64,000 bases of DNA from Syntrophobotulus glycolicus DSM 8271 (GCF_000190635.1 NC_015172.1:2418001-2482000), one strand, 5' to 3'; numbered from the stretch's first letter, positions 43,299-52,809 are shown. Notes: a model not told the origin generated them from the sequence alone. Numbers and translations are program-made.

Positions 43299-44042
43299 TC
43301 AATCATTGCGCAGCTGGCGACCCTGCCGCCAGGCTTTAAGCCTGCGTCCAAACCGGCCTTCACAATAAAAGCACAGTCCCTGCAAGACTTCTTCCTTCAT
43401 TTTACTGTTCCATCTCAGCCTGTCGAGTTTTTCCAAATCGGTTTTCAACAGCTGCCGCATAAGGGCCAGGCTTCCCGCTCCCAGCCCGCTCCCCTGCCTG
43501 GTGCCCAGACAGGGAAGACAGAGGATACCGCCTGTTTCCGCATCTAAAACATACTGTTTCTCCGGACTGCTTTCCCCGCAGTCCAGACAGGCCCCTATAT
43601 CCGGCAGATATCCGAGCAGCCTCATCAACCTGAGGGAAAAGGCCGCCTGGGCCAAATAGGGATCAATCCCCTCCAGTAAGAACAAAAAACTCAAGAAAAG
43701 AACAAATACCTGCGGTTCCGGCTGTTCTCTGATTGTTGCCGCATCCAGAAGCTCGGCCATAGCTGTCCCAGCAATATTACGGTCAAAATCTTTCCAAATA
43801 TGTCCGAAGCTTTCTTTGGGGTGGACCTGGTTGATCAGATCCAACGTTTTCCCTTTATAGATAAGGAAATCGGCATAAGTAAAAAGCTGGGTTCCTCCTC
43901 TTTGCTTACTGGCCGGTTTACGGGCCCCCTTGGCAATGACCTCCAATTTTCCTTTTTCCCTTGCAAACAAGGTCAGCAGCTTATCTGCCTCTCCATATTC
44001 CCTGGTGCGGATCACGATGGCATCCGCATGATAGAACGCCAC
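43299..44042 (-). CDS. recO: DNA repair protein RecO
   Basis: RecO helps load RecA by displacing SSB in the RecFOR pathway. The 247-residue protein has the OB-fold start YHADAIVIRTREYGEADKLL, then LFAREKGKLEVIAKGARKPA. A zinc finger (CLDCGESSPEKQYV ... GILCLPC) lies in the helical C-terminal domain. It stands between deoC and the glyQS T-box; era-recO-glyQS order is common in Firmicutes. Confidence 0.94.
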   Translation of the reverse strand: MAFYHADAIVIRTREYGEADKLLTLFAREKGKLEVIAKGARKPASKQRGGTQLFTYADFLIYKGKTLDLINQVHPKESFGHIWKDFDRNIAGTAMAELLDAATIREQPEPQVFVLFLSFLFLLEGIDPYLAQAAFSLRLMRLLGYLPDIGACLDCGESSPEKQYVLDAETGGILCLPCLGTRQGSGLGAGSLALMRQLLKTDLEKLDRLRWNSKMKEEVLQGLCFYCEGRFGRRLKAWRQGRQLRND

Positions 44043-44063
44043 TTTTCCACCTTCCCGTGCTGC

Positions 44064-44714
44064 TTATTGGTCAACGGTGACGATGGCCAGACCTGAGCTT
44101 GTACCCAGACGGTCGGCGCCGGCCTCCAACAGTTCCAAGGCAGCTTCTCTTGTTTTTATTCCCCCGGAAGCTTTAATCTTCACCAGAGGCCCCGCCCATT
44201 TGCGCAGACTTCTGACATCCTCCGCAGTTGCTCCGCCAAAAAATCCGGTCGATGTTTTGATGAAATCCGCCCCGCTGTCCCGGACAATTTCAGCGGCTTT
44301 TTTCTTTTCCTCCTGGTTTAACAGGCCCGTCTCAATAATGATCTTAATCCCCAGCCCGCAGGCATGGGCAGCTTCGACCGTTCTATTGATGTCACGACTT
44401 AGCTCATCCCACTGCCGGGATTTGGCCATACCGATATTCATCACCACATCTACTTCCCGGGCGCCAAAGGCCTTGGCAACCAGGATTTCCTGAACTTTGG
44501 TTTCCGTCAGCACCGCCCCCAGGGGAAACCCCACCACAGTCACAGGGATGATGTTTGTTCCGTGGAGCAAACGGGCCGCCGTACAGATATATGAAGGATT
44601 GACACAGACCCCGACGAAATGGTGTTTGACTGCCTCATGACAAAGACTGACAATATCTTTTTCCGAAGCATCCGGTTTCAGGAGGGTATGGTCTATTTTT
44701 CCGCCCAAGTTCAT
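44064..44714 (-). CDS. deoC: Deoxyribose-phosphate aldolase
   Basis: DeoC cleaves 2-deoxyribose-5-phosphate to acetaldehyde and glyceraldehyde-3-phosphate in deoxynucleoside breakdown. The 216-residue TIM barrel has the start GGKIDHTLLKPDASEKDI, VVGFPLGAVLTETKV and the first Lys region. The Schiff-base Lys is in LVKIKASGGIKTREAALELL and GADRLGTSSG follows. The ATG at 44714 has AAGGATGAAG upstream. The neighbouring cdd (cytidine deaminase) suggests a shared nucleoside-salvage role, with era in between. Confidence 0.94.
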   Translation of the reverse strand: MNLGGKIDHTLLKPDASEKDIVSLCHEAVKHHFVGVCVNPSYICTAARLLHGTNIIPVTVVGFPLGAVLTETKVQEILVAKAFGAREVDVVMNIGMAKSRQWDELSRDINRTVEAAHACGLGIKIIIETGLLNQEEKKKAAEIVRDSGADFIKTSTGFFGGATAEDVRSLRKWAGPLVKIKASGGIKTREAALELLEAGADRLGTSSGLAIVTVDQ

Positions 44715-44777
44715 TACTGCTTCATCCTTTCCACACTTGATCATGGTTTGTCACACTATCCAATCATTGAATCCTAT

Positions 44778-45695
44778 CTAGCTTTTTGTCGAATCATATC
44801 CAAATTCTCTGAGAATGTTTTGCTGGTTTCGCCAATCCTTGCGAACTTTAACCCACAGTTCCAAAAATACCTTATTGTCCAGTAAAGCCTCTATCTCTTC
44901 CCTGGCCTGGCGGCCAACCTCCTTCAGCATAGCGCCGTTTTTACCGATCACAATGCCTTTCTGGGATTCTCTCTCCACAAGAATCACTGCGCTGATTTTC
45001 AGGAGTGCCTTTTGCTCTTCCATTTTTTCCACAATAACGGCAGCCGAATGCGGCACTTCCTCTCTGGTTAACTTCAAAAGCTTCTCCCTGATCAGCTCGG
45101 CCACGACAAACCTTTCCGGCTGGTCTATGATATGGTCTTCCGGATAATACATCGGTCCGGGCAGTAAATTCGGGAAAATCAGATCAGTCAATTTCTTGGT
45201 GTTTTCTCCCTGCAGGGCAGAAATAGGAACAACTTCTTTAAAATCAGCCTGTTGGCTGAATTCAATAATTTTGCTCAATATTTCCTCTTTGCTTAACAGG
45301 TCAATTTTGTTTAAGGCCAGGATAGACGGAATCCCGCTTTCTTTAACCATATTCAAAACATATTCGTCACCTGTCCCAAACGGCACGGAAGCATCCACAA
45401 CATAGATGATCAAATCTGTTCCCCTCAAAGAGCCTTTGGCCGTATTGACCATATATTGGCCCAACTGGTGTTTGGGCTTATGAATTCCCGGCGTATCGAT
45501 AAAAACAATTTGCCCCCGTTCTTCCGTCAATATGCATTGAATCCTGTTCCGGGTAGTTTGCGGCTTTTCGGAGATAATCAATACTTTTTGCCCGACCAAA
45601 GTATTCAGCAGGGTGGATTTTCCGGCATTGGGACGCCCGACCACAGCCACAAAGCCCGAACGGAAATCTTTAGTTTTCTCTGTTTTATCCGGCAA
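44778..45695 (-). CDS. era: GTPase Era
   Basis: Era binds the 3' end of 16S rRNA and is needed for 30S maturation. The 305-residue protein has the G1 motif VVGRPNAGKSTLLN, the G3 DTPGIHKPKH, the G4 NKIDLL and G5 SAL. A C-terminal KH domain follows (from about residue 205, with GIVIGKNGAMLKEVGRQARE). A TTG start at 45695 with GAAGGTAAA upstream fits. It follows cdd by 5 bases. Confidence 0.97.
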   Translation of the reverse strand: MPDKTEKTKDFRSGFVAVVGRPNAGKSTLLNTLVGQKVLIISEKPQTTRNRIQCILTEERGQIVFIDTPGIHKPKHQLGQYMVNTAKGSLRGTDLIIYVVDASVPFGTGDEYVLNMVKESGIPSILALNKIDLLSKEEILSKIIEFSQQADFKEVVPISALQGENTKKLTDLIFPNLLPGPMYYPEDHIIDQPERFVVAELIREKLLKLTREEVPHSAAVIVEKMEEQKALLKISAVILVERESQKGIVIGKNGAMLKEVGRQAREEIEALLDNKVFLELWVKVRKDWRNQQNILREFGYDSTKS

Positions 45696-45700
45696 TAAGT

Positions 45701-46114
45701 TTACCTTCTTTCATTTTTTTCAAGAAATTCCGGGCCAAAGGAGTTTGGCAGCAGTTCCCGCAGGCTGCTTATGGCGATCTTTCCCTCACCATTCTGAAGG
45801 ATGATGGGACATTCCTCCGCAAATTCTCTGATCACCTGCCTGCAGGCTCCACAGGGCGACGGCATTTTGCTGTCCTGAACACTGACCGCCAAGGCCGAAA
45901 TTTTTCTTTCTCCTTCACAAATCCCTTTGTAAATCGCATTGCGCTCAGCGCACACCGTCAGTCCATAGGATGAATTCTCCACATTACATCCGGTGGTGAT
46001 TCTTCCGGTTTCCCAGAGGATTGCAGCCCCGACCGGGTACCGGGAATAAGGAGAATACGAATTGGCCCCGGCAGCCTTAGCTTCAGCCAGCAGGTTAAGA
46101 TACCGATCTTCCAT
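45701..46114 (-). CDS. cdd: Cytidine deaminase
   Basis: Cdd converts cytidine and deoxycytidine to uridine forms. The 137-residue homotetrameric-type enzyme has the N-terminal SPYSRYPVGAAI, the CAE zinc/catalytic motif (GLTVCAERNAIYKGI) and the second zinc pair (SPCGACRQVIREF). It lies between dgkA and era with very short gaps, the standard ybeY-dgkA-cdd-era operon. Confidence 0.96.
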   Translation of the reverse strand: MEDRYLNLLAEAKAAGANSYSPYSRYPVGAAILWETGRITTGCNVENSSYGLTVCAERNAIYKGICEGERKISALAVSVQDSKMPSPCGACRQVIREFAEECPIILQNGEGKIAISSLRELLPNSFGPEFLEKNERR

Positions 46115-46118
46115 GCCA

Positions 46119-46517
46119 TCACCTCTTCTTCAAAATTCCTTCATTGCCCATGGCAATGAAATACGGCAGAAAAATAACCAGCCCAATGACAACGGCGATA
46201 AAAACCACAAAAAGAACCGCCCCGGAAGCGATATCCTTCACTTTTCCCGCTGGCTCCCTGTATTCAGGGGAAACCATATCAACCAGATTTTCAATGGCCG
46301 TATTGAAAAGCTCTGCGGAGATTACCGCTGCTATAGCGAAAAGCACAACCGCCCATTCCACCTTATTCAAACCAAAGAAAAAGCTTACCTCTACAACCAG
46401 GAAAGCAAAAAAGACATGAAATCTCAGATTCCTTTCGGTTTTCAAGGCATAGACAATTCCATTCAAAGCGTACCTGAAGCTATCCGTGAAAGCTCCCGTT
46501 TGCTTTTTCTTCCTCAT
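46119..46517 (-). CDS. dgkA: Diacylglycerol/undecaprenol kinase
   Basis: This small membrane kinase (132 residues, three spans) has the prokaryotic DgkA signature ERNLRFH and the catalytic segment ISAELFNTAIENLVDMVSP. In Gram-positive bacteria this branch mostly phosphorylates undecaprenol, which recycles the wall lipid carrier. Its place between ybeY and cdd is the usual one. Confidence 0.94.
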   Translation of the reverse strand: MRKKKQTGAFTDSFRYALNGIVYALKTERNLRFHVFFAFLVVEVSFFFGLNKVEWAVVLFAIAAVISAELFNTAIENLVDMVSPEYREPAGKVKDIASGAVLFVVFIAVVIGLVIFLPYFIAMGNEGILKKR

Positions 46518-46527
46518 AGAATCACCG

Positions 46528-47034
46528 TCATCTTGCCAGTCCTATCTTTTCCATAATCCTCTCTTCCAGCTCTCTCATGCCGGATCTCTGCTCTTCAGTC
46601 TGATGATCATACCCTAACAAATGCAAAGTACCATGTACTGCCAGAAAGACAATTTCTCTTTCCAGTGAATGACCGTATTCTGCCGCCTGCTCCCTGGCTC
46701 TCTGCACAGAAATCACAATATCGCCGAGCATTGCTCCTAAGTCCGGAAAACCGTCATCCTGATCTTCATCATGATGAAAATAAATGTCCGGTTCCTCTTC
46801 CGTTTTTTCCTGAAGAGCAAAAGATAAGACATCAGTTGGGTTGTCTATCCCTCGATAATCTCGATTCAGCCCCCGGATCGTTTCATTATCCGTAAACAAT
46901 ACTCCGATTTCACCATTTTCAGGACCTTCCGCTTCTTGAAGGGCCCGGGTGATCCCCTGAGCGATAAGGACTTCCCACCCGGCTTTTTCTTGGGGGGATA
47001 TTGAAGGTTCTTCCCAGGTAATATCAAGCTCCAT
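46528..47034 (-). CDS. ybeY: Endoribonuclease YbeY (rRNA maturation factor)
   Basis: YbeY is a zinc-dependent RNase involved in 16S rRNA 3'-end processing and ribosome quality control. The 168-residue protein has LNRDYRGIDNPTDVLSFALQ and the metal motif HGTLHLLGYDHQTEEQ. The ATG at 47034 follows AGGAGG; its first bases overlap the end of pgpH by 11 bases. An acidic insert (EEEPDIYFHHDEDQDDG) is somewhat longer than in many homologues. Confidence 0.96.
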   Translation of the reverse strand: MELDITWEEPSISPQEKAGWEVLIAQGITRALQEAEGPENGEIGVLFTDNETIRGLNRDYRGIDNPTDVLSFALQEKTEEEPDIYFHHDEDQDDGFPDLGAMLGDIVISVQRAREQAAEYGHSLEREIVFLAVHGTLHLLGYDHQTEEQRSGMRELEERIMEKIGLAR

Positions 47035-49366
47035 GCTTGCCCTCCTCACCGGCTTTCTCGTTCTCCGGTTTTTCTTCCACAGCGTTTGCTTTCTCCGTTT
47101 TGCGGTCCGTATCTTCCCGCTCCTTCTGCGGGTCTGTTTCTGCCCTTGCTTCAGCTTTTACCTCTGTTTCGGTTTCTGTTTTTTCTTTATCTGCTTCTTT
47201 CCCTTTATCCCTGTTCCCCTCAATCAACCTTGCTTTGCTTGGAGACAGCTCAGGGTATTCCACTCTGGAATGAAAGATTCCGCTTAACACTTTCACAAAA
47301 GCTATCGCGATTTTATCAAGGTCTTTAAAGGTCAAATCGCACAGGTCCAAAAGTCCTTCATCGAGTTTTTCCTTGATGATTTTGCGGACAAGCCCTTCGA
47401 TCCGTCCGGGGGTATTATTTTTATGAGAACGCACCGCAGCTTCCACATTATCAGCCAGGAGAACAAGGGCTGCCTCTTTGGACTGCGGTCTGACTCCGTC
47501 ATAACGAAAAGCTTCTTCAGGCACATCCGGATTCTCTTCCAGAGCCTTATGATAAAAAAATTGAGTATAGCTGTCGCCATGATGCTGGGCAATAATATCC
47601 TGGATAGACTGGGGAAGTTTATGTTCACGCGCCATTTCCAAGCCGTCCTTGACATGGGCAATCACGATCAGGGCACTGAGCGTGGGGGCAATTTTATCAT
47701 GGGGATTATCTTTGGCAAATTGATTCTCAATAAAAAAGTAAGGCCGTTTGAGCTTGCCGATATCATGATACAAAGCCCCCACCCTGACAATAACCGGATC
47801 GGCATTGATGTCTTCCGCAGCGGTTTCCGCCAGATTACCGACAAGAACACTATGATGATAAGTCCCCGGAGCCTCAATCAGCAGCTGTTTGAGAAGGGGC
47901 GCATTTGGATTGGATAACTCCAGGAGGCGCACCGCAGAAGTAATATTAAACCCCGATTCAAACCAGGGAAGGGTCCCGATGGTCAAGACCATAGAAAGCA
48001 AACCATTACAAAAACTTAAAATGCAGCCGATAAGCCAATACTGCCAGCTTAATCCCAAGACCAGCGATACTCCGCTGATCAAAGCAGCATTGGCCAGCAT
48101 GACAAAGATTCCCGCTTTTGCCAGATCGGAGCGCTGCCCCAAATGCGCTACACTCAGGGAACCAATGAGACCGCCGACCAGAGCGATCAGCCCGGCCAAA
48201 GTCCCCGCAGAAGCATAAGAAGAGGGATCAGCCATGATTCCTACGAAGATCCCCAGGATAATACTGACCACTACAGCGACCTCAGTACCGATCAAAATCG
48301 TTAGGGTCATTGTCACCCATGCGGCAGGAATCAACGTTGCTGTCAACGTATTGAGATCGGCGTTGCCAAGATTGATGGCCAGAAAAGCTTTACCCAAAAT
48401 GAGAACTAAAAGCATCGATATGCCGATCAGCATAAATCTCTTCCATTGATCAAAAAATTCCCGTTTAAAATGCATCCCAAACAGGATAAGCACCAGCATG
48501 CCCAGTAAAACCTGCACCGCAATTCCCAAGGCAGGCTTCCATGGCGACTTGACCTGAATCAGTTCATATGTACGCAGGACCTCAAAAATTCTTTCATCAA
48601 CAATCTCTCCGGCTCCGACGATCTTCTCATTTGCCCTGTAGGTGCGCACCTCTGGTTTAACGCTTGCCCTGGCCTCTTCCCTGAGCTCTTTCGTTTCCGT
48701 TTCATCAATCGCCAGCGTAGGGCTGATGATTTTGACATCTGTAAATGTCTGTAAAAGAGTCTTCATTTCTCTGGAGATATCCTTTTTATTGATCTCCGTC
48801 TTAATGTAGCCCCTGAGATCGGGCACTTCGTTCTGAACTTTAGCCCCGGTGTTCAGATCCTCTGAAAAACCGATAATCACATCTTTGGCGATTTGTTGCG
48901 CATTCTCTACTTCTGCGGGGGACAACGCGAGAATACTTAAAATTGTCCCTTCCTGCAGTGCGGAAAAGGGAACGTTCTTTTTCAATTTCGCTGCTTTTTC
49001 TGAAGCGTCCCTTTGAGAGGAGGCTTCTTCCTTCAGACTGGAAAACATCGCAATCAGATCCGCTTCCACAGAGGCAGTATAGGTCCGATTGACTTCATAA
49101 ACAGGATTGACCGCTTTCGCTGCTGCCTCCTGTTCTTTCATATATTTGGTTAAATCCTCAATTTCTCTGGTATATGGAGCGGAAAACGACTGTGGACTTG
49201 GTTCCTCCAGGACAACATTGAGCTTATTTCCGAAGAGCCCCGAAGAGATAATCGCTGTAAAAAAAACAAAAAAGACAATGAAAACCAAGACCTTGCTTTT
49301 CAAGATCTTGGTTCTGTCTTTCAAGTCATTTCTTAACTTGTTGGAAAGGAGAGTGTTTATTTTCAA
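47024..49366 (-). CDS. pgpH: 7TM-HD cyclic-di-AMP phosphodiesterase PgpH (YqfF)
   Basis: PgpH degrades the essential messenger c-di-AMP. The 780-residue protein has one N-terminal membrane span, a large extracellular 7TMR-HDED domain, seven spans, and a cytosolic HD domain. The HD metal motifs are APGTYHHSVLVGNLAE, YHDIGKLKRPYFFIEN and IIAQHHGDSYTQFFYHKAL. After the HD domain comes an unusually long, highly charged Lys/Glu tail of about 65 residues. It lies between phoH and ybeY as in most Firmicutes. Confidence 0.94.
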   Translation of the reverse strand: MKINTLLSNKLRNDLKDRTKILKSKVLVFIVFFVFFTAIISSGLFGNKLNVVLEEPSPQSFSAPYTREIEDLTKYMKEQEAAAKAVNPVYEVNRTYTASVEADLIAMFSSLKEEASSQRDASEKAAKLKKNVPFSALQEGTILSILALSPAEVENAQQIAKDVIIGFSEDLNTGAKVQNEVPDLRGYIKTEINKKDISREMKTLLQTFTDVKIISPTLAIDETETKELREEARASVKPEVRTYRANEKIVGAGEIVDERIFEVLRTYELIQVKSPWKPALGIAVQVLLGMLVLILFGMHFKREFFDQWKRFMLIGISMLLVLILGKAFLAINLGNADLNTLTATLIPAAWVTMTLTILIGTEVAVVVSIILGIFVGIMADPSSYASAGTLAGLIALVGGLIGSLSVAHLGQRSDLAKAGIFVMLANAALISGVSLVLGLSWQYWLIGCILSFCNGLLSMVLTIGTLPWFESGFNITSAVRLLELSNPNAPLLKQLLIEAPGTYHHSVLVGNLAETAAEDINADPVIVRVGALYHDIGKLKRPYFFIENQFAKDNPHDKIAPTLSALIVIAHVKDGLEMAREHKLPQSIQDIIAQHHGDSYTQFFYHKALEENPDVPEEAFRYDGVRPQSKEAALVLLADNVEAAVRSHKNNTPGRIEGLVRKIIKEKLDEGLLDLCDLTFKDLDKIAIAFVKVLSGIFHSRVEYPELSPSKARLIEGNRDKGKEADKEKTETETEVKAEARAETDPQKEREDTDRKTEKANAVEEKPENEKAGEEGKHGA

Positions 49367-49407
49367 AATGATTCAATCCTTGACCTGAGAGTGCTTGTTC
49401 TCATTCT

Positions 49408-50388
49408 TCATTGAAGATTATTTTTTGTCGCCGAAGCTTTATCCGTATTTTCGTAAGCCTGAATAATACTCTGAACAAGAGTGTTGCGGACGATATCACC
49501 CGCGGAAAAGTAATGAAAGGAAATTTCCGGGATATCCTTCAATATCCTTTGTACTTCAATCAATCCCGAATAATGGCCCTTGGGCAAATCCACCTGGGTA
49601 ACATCTCCGGTCACAACCGCCTTCGAGCCAAATCCCAGCCTGGTCAAAAACATTTTCATCTGCTCCGGGGAGGTATTCTGCGCTTCATCCAGGATGATGA
49701 AAGAATCATCCAGAGTCCTTCCTCTCATATAAGCCAGAGGAGCAATCTCAATCGTTCCCTTTTCAATGTAACGCCCGGTTGTTTCCGGTCCGAGAAGATC
49801 AAACAGAGCATCATAAAGAGGCCGCAAATACGGATTGACTTTTTCCTGCAAGTCCCCCGGCAGAAAACCGAGTTTTTCCCCTGCTTCCACAACGGGGCGG
49901 GTGAGCACAATCCGGTTGACCTCCTTGGCCCGCAATGCTTTCACTGCCATAACAACAGCAAGATACGTCTTTCCCGTTCCGGCCGGCCCAATCCCAAACA
50001 CGATCGATTCCTTCTCAATAGATTTGACATAGCTGGCCTGTCCCAGTGTTTTTGCCTTAATCGGCCTCCCGCGCTGGGTTGTGGCGATAACCCGGGATAA
50101 AGACTGGGCTATCCCTTGTTCTGAACCCTCTTCGATCCTGGAAGCGACGTAAGAGATATCGGCTATCGTCAATTGATTACCTTTTCTGATCATAGCGAGC
50201 AGCTCTTTGAGGATTGACTCCGCATTCCTGGCATTCGCTTCTTCACCTAAAACAGTCATTTCTTCACCGCGTACAATAATCTGGCAGTTAAGTCTCTCTT
50301 CCAGGAAACGCAAATGGACATCCTCAAAACCCAAGAGATTCAAGGCTTCCTCTCCGTCCTGTAAAGGTATTTTAACTTCAATTTGCAA
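49408..50388 (-). CDS. phoH: PhoH-like ATPase
   Basis: This 326-residue protein has a KH-like N-terminal part and a PhoH ATPase core. The Walker A is GPAGTGKTYLAVVMAVKAL, the Walker B region is FIILDEAQNTSPEQMKMFLT, and RPVVEAGEKLGFLPGDLQEK is typical. It probably acts in RNA or ribosome metabolism with YbeY, its neighbour. A TTG start at 50388 behind GGAGG is preferred; an ATG further up would overlap yqfD and add unconserved residues. Confidence 0.93.
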   Translation of the reverse strand: MQIEVKIPLQDGEEALNLLGFEDVHLRFLEERLNCQIIVRGEEMTVLGEEANARNAESILKELLAMIRKGNQLTIADISYVASRIEEGSEQGIAQSLSRVIATTQRGRPIKAKTLGQASYVKSIEKESIVFGIGPAGTGKTYLAVVMAVKALRAKEVNRIVLTRPVVEAGEKLGFLPGDLQEKVNPYLRPLYDALFDLLGPETTGRYIEKGTIEIAPLAYMRGRTLDDSFIILDEAQNTSPEQMKMFLTRLGFGSKAVVTGDVTQVDLPKGHYSGLIEVQRILKDIPEISFHYFSAGDIVRNTLVQSIIQAYENTDKASATKNNLQ

Positions 50389-50410
50389 ATCAGTACCTCC
50401 GTTATCCGTT

Positions 50411-51613
50411 TTACTTCTGTTTTGCATAGACCGCCAGTTCTTCATATGACTCCACTTCTGCCCTTACTCTCTGGGCTCCTTTTTCAGCAGGCATGACGAT
50501 AATTTTTTCGCTGAGAATTTTAGCTCCGGTGGGAATTGTTTTTTTGATTTCCTCCAAAGCAGTCGTCTCCGCAAGCTTCCTGGCTTCATCTTCCGTACGC
50601 TGAAGATGAAGCACGCCTGTTTCAATATAATTCGTACAAATTATTTCGACAGGAAAACGCCAATTCCTCCAAGCCGGCAGACGATATGTGCGGTTTTCTT
50701 GTTTTGAAGTCATAAACGGGCTATGTTCATTTGTTATCATTATTACTCTATCCCCTTTTTTTATACCCCATCCACTGGCCTTTTCACCTGTTTCAAGCAA
50801 GATATCTTCCTCCTGCTTAATTTGTACGTCTTTGCTGTACCATACCCGACCTCTGACAAATCCTTCCGCAATCGGTATTTCTTTGGTTTTATTTTCTCCC
50901 CCTCCCAGATCAAATCGATATTCATTGACATTGCTTAAGGTCCCTTGAATTAAAAGCTGTCCTGTCTTGACCAAGTCCCCTTCCTTCACCGCGGGCTGAC
51001 CATGAATCACCATCAAATCCTGGACAATCCCGGTTTTTCCCGCGATCAAATCCCCCCCAAGCAATATTTTTTCAGGCAGAGTTTTTTCCGCTACCCTGAT
51101 TTTTACCTCAGTACCTTTTTCCTCTATGCTTACCCAGGAAAGCTCAGGAATGCTTTCCAGCATTTTTTCATTCAGTCCATTGAGATCGAGACTATTCTTG
51201 TACGCCCACTTTTTTATACCCAGCTCTCCGGCTTTCACCGCAATCTGCTGAGAAGATATATTGTTGTTGCCCTCGATGGAAACCGTCAGGACAAACTGGG
51301 AAGTAACGATCAAAGAAAGCAGGAAAACAAAGATACCCGCAATAAGACCTTTTCGCCTGAGCCAACGAGCGGCTACGAAAGGAAAACCGTACCTTGTCCT
51401 TATTCTGATTTTTATTCCCGTATTGCGGGCACTTCGGCGCAAACGATAAAAATCATTAATTCCAACCTCGGCGAAAATTTTTTCATTGGTTATTCTGGTG
51501 TTATAAAAGACAATCTGATCCTGCCGGGCTTTATTGATAAAATCTGTGAACTTGTCTCCACTGATCTGAATGTACACTATCCCTTTGCCATAGCGTGAAA
51601 GCTTACTGATCAT
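50411..51613 (-). CDS. yqfD: Sporulation protein YqfD
   Basis: This 400-residue protein has the YqfD start GIVYIQISGDKFTDFINKAR, one membrane span at about residues 92-112, and an extracellular part with POTRA/FtsQ-like strands. Typical text includes LPEKILLGGDLIAGKTGIVQ and DLVKTGQLLIQGTL. It is expressed in the mother cell in Bacillus and related to the stage IV sporulation locus. Its ATG directly abuts the yqfC stop, so both are translated as a unit. Confidence 0.93.
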   Translation of the reverse strand: MISKLSRYGKGIVYIQISGDKFTDFINKARQDQIVFYNTRITNEKIFAEVGINDFYRLRRSARNTGIKIRIRTRYGFPFVAARWLRRKGLIAGIFVFLLSLIVTSQFVLTVSIEGNNNISSQQIAVKAGELGIKKWAYKNSLDLNGLNEKMLESIPELSWVSIEEKGTEVKIRVAEKTLPEKILLGGDLIAGKTGIVQDLMVIHGQPAVKEGDLVKTGQLLIQGTLSNVNEYRFDLGGGENKTKEIPIAEGFVRGRVWYSKDVQIKQEEDILLETGEKASGWGIKKGDRVIMITNEHSPFMTSKQENRTYRLPAWRNWRFPVEIICTNYIETGVLHLQRTEDEARKLAETTALEEIKKTIPTGAKILSEKIIVMPAEKGAQRVRAEVESYEELAVYAKQK

Positions 51614-51892
51614 TTATTCCTCACGCTCCTCAAGGCTCAGATGATGAAAAATGCCCTTAATATGAATTTCCGTAGGCAAAACCGCAGTCAGAACAAATCC
51701 GCTTCCCCTTATGGAAAGTTTTCCGTCCGTCGTATCAAGTTCAATCTTTTGTTCTGAAAACTCTATGACTTCCCGGTAATACTCAACAATAATTTCATGG
51801 CGGCCAAGGACAGTAATCTTCGGCCCTTTCCCTGCAATGTCAGCAGGAAATTCCAAAACTTCTCCCGCCGCTTTTGTCAGTTTTTTCAACAT
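51614..51892 (-). CDS. yqfC: Sporulation protein YqfC
   Basis: This 92-residue YabP/YqfC-family protein has the motif GRHEIIVEYYREVIEFSEQK and GKLSIRGSGFVLTAVLPTEI. The family is produced in the mother cell under SigE and is found only in spore formers. It starts the yqfC-yqfD-phoH cluster. Its exact function is unknown. Confidence 0.92.
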   Translation of the reverse strand: MLKKLTKAAGEVLEFPADIAGKGPKITVLGRHEIIVEYYREVIEFSEQKIELDTTDGKLSIRGSGFVLTAVLPTEIHIKGIFHHLSLEEREE

Positions 51893-51997
51893 AGACTATT
51901 CTCCCTTCCTCAGCATATGCCAAGCCTGTCTTATAGATTCTTATGCCGGGCCTGTCTTAAATAGTCTATTCACCTTTTAAATCGTCCTTAATATGTA

Positions 51998-52032
51998 AAT
52001 ATCCGCACCTCAAAATCTGAGATGCGGATATT
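51998..52032 (-). terminator. Possible terminator after yqeY
   Basis: AATATCCGCA-C-CTCA pairs with TGAGATGCGGATATT through about 14 positions with a 5-base loop. The T tract beyond it is weak, so termination may be partial. It lies 30 bases after the yqeY stop. Confidence 0.5.
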
Positions 52033-52062
52033 ATCATCCGTCCTAAAGTTCCATGTAATTGT

Positions 52063-52512
52063 TTAACCAAGAAGTTCACGGACAATCTGATTGACCAGTT
52101 TGCCGTCAGCCTTGCCTCTGGTTTTTGGAGTGATTGCACTCATTACTTTACCCAGATCTCTGGAACCTTGGGCACCCACTTCGGAAATGATGTCCGTCGC
52201 CAGCTGGCGAATCTCCCCTTCAGAAAGTTGCCGAGGAAGATATTGCATGAGGATGGCGACTTCCTCTTCCAACTCCTGAACTTTATCCGGGCGCGCTACC
52301 TTTTGAAACTCAATCATCGCGTCACGCCTCATTTTAACTTCGCGAGCAAGCACTTCAATAACCTGCTCATCGCTAAATTCCTGTTTCTTATCTATTTCAG
52401 CGTTTTTTATGGCTGCCCGAACCATTCGGATGACAGAAAGTCTTACCTTCCCCTCCTCTTTGGCCTTCATGGCGGCCTTCATATCTTCAATCAATCGATC
52501 TTTCAGGGACAA
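52063..52512 (-). CDS. yqeY: GatB/YqeY domain protein
   Basis: This 149-residue protein matches the YqeY family: SLKDRLIEDMKAAMKAKEEG, RLSVIRMVRAAIKNAEID and the ending TPKTRGKADGKLVNQIVREL. The C-terminal half is like the tRNA-interacting tail of GatB, the amidotransferase subunit. A role in tRNA-dependent amidation is suggested but unproved. The rpsU-yqeY pairing is conserved in Firmicutes. Confidence 0.93.
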   Translation of the reverse strand: MSLKDRLIEDMKAAMKAKEEGKVRLSVIRMVRAAIKNAEIDKKQEFSDEQVIEVLAREVKMRRDAMIEFQKVARPDKVQELEEEVAILMQYLPRQLSEGEIRQLATDIISEVGAQGSRDLGKVMSAITPKTRGKADGKLVNQIVRELLG

Positions 52513-52527
52513 CAGTGAGCCACTTCC

Positions 52528-52704
52528 TTACCTAAATTTGCGTTTGCGCGCAGCCTCCGATTTTTTCTTCTTCTTGACACTGGGTTTTTCGTAATGCTCA
52601 TGTTTACGAGCCTCCGATAAAACTCCAGAACGTTGGCAATTACGCTTAAACCGGCGGAGTGCAGCATCCAGGGATTCGTTTTTACCTACTCTGACTTCAC
52701 TCAT
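52528..52704 (-). CDS. rpsU: 30S ribosomal protein S21
   Basis: This 58-residue, strongly basic protein reads [20 protein letters not shown] and continues [20 protein letters not shown] with a lysine/arginine-rich end (KRKFR). S21 binds the small subunit near the anti-Shine-Dalgarno. The ATG at 52704 has GGAGGGAGGG upstream. It begins a transcript with yqeY. Confidence 0.97.
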   Translation of the reverse strand: MSEVRVGKNESLDAALRRFKRNCQRSGVLSEARKHEHYEKPSVKKKKKSEAARKRKFR

Positions 52705-52809
52705 TCTATTATCCCTCCCTCCACTGGCATCTCAAAGTAATACGAAAATAATTATAATAGAAGAAATAGGACACGTCAAGCAAGAACGGATCTGCCGGGT
52801 TCTTCATTC

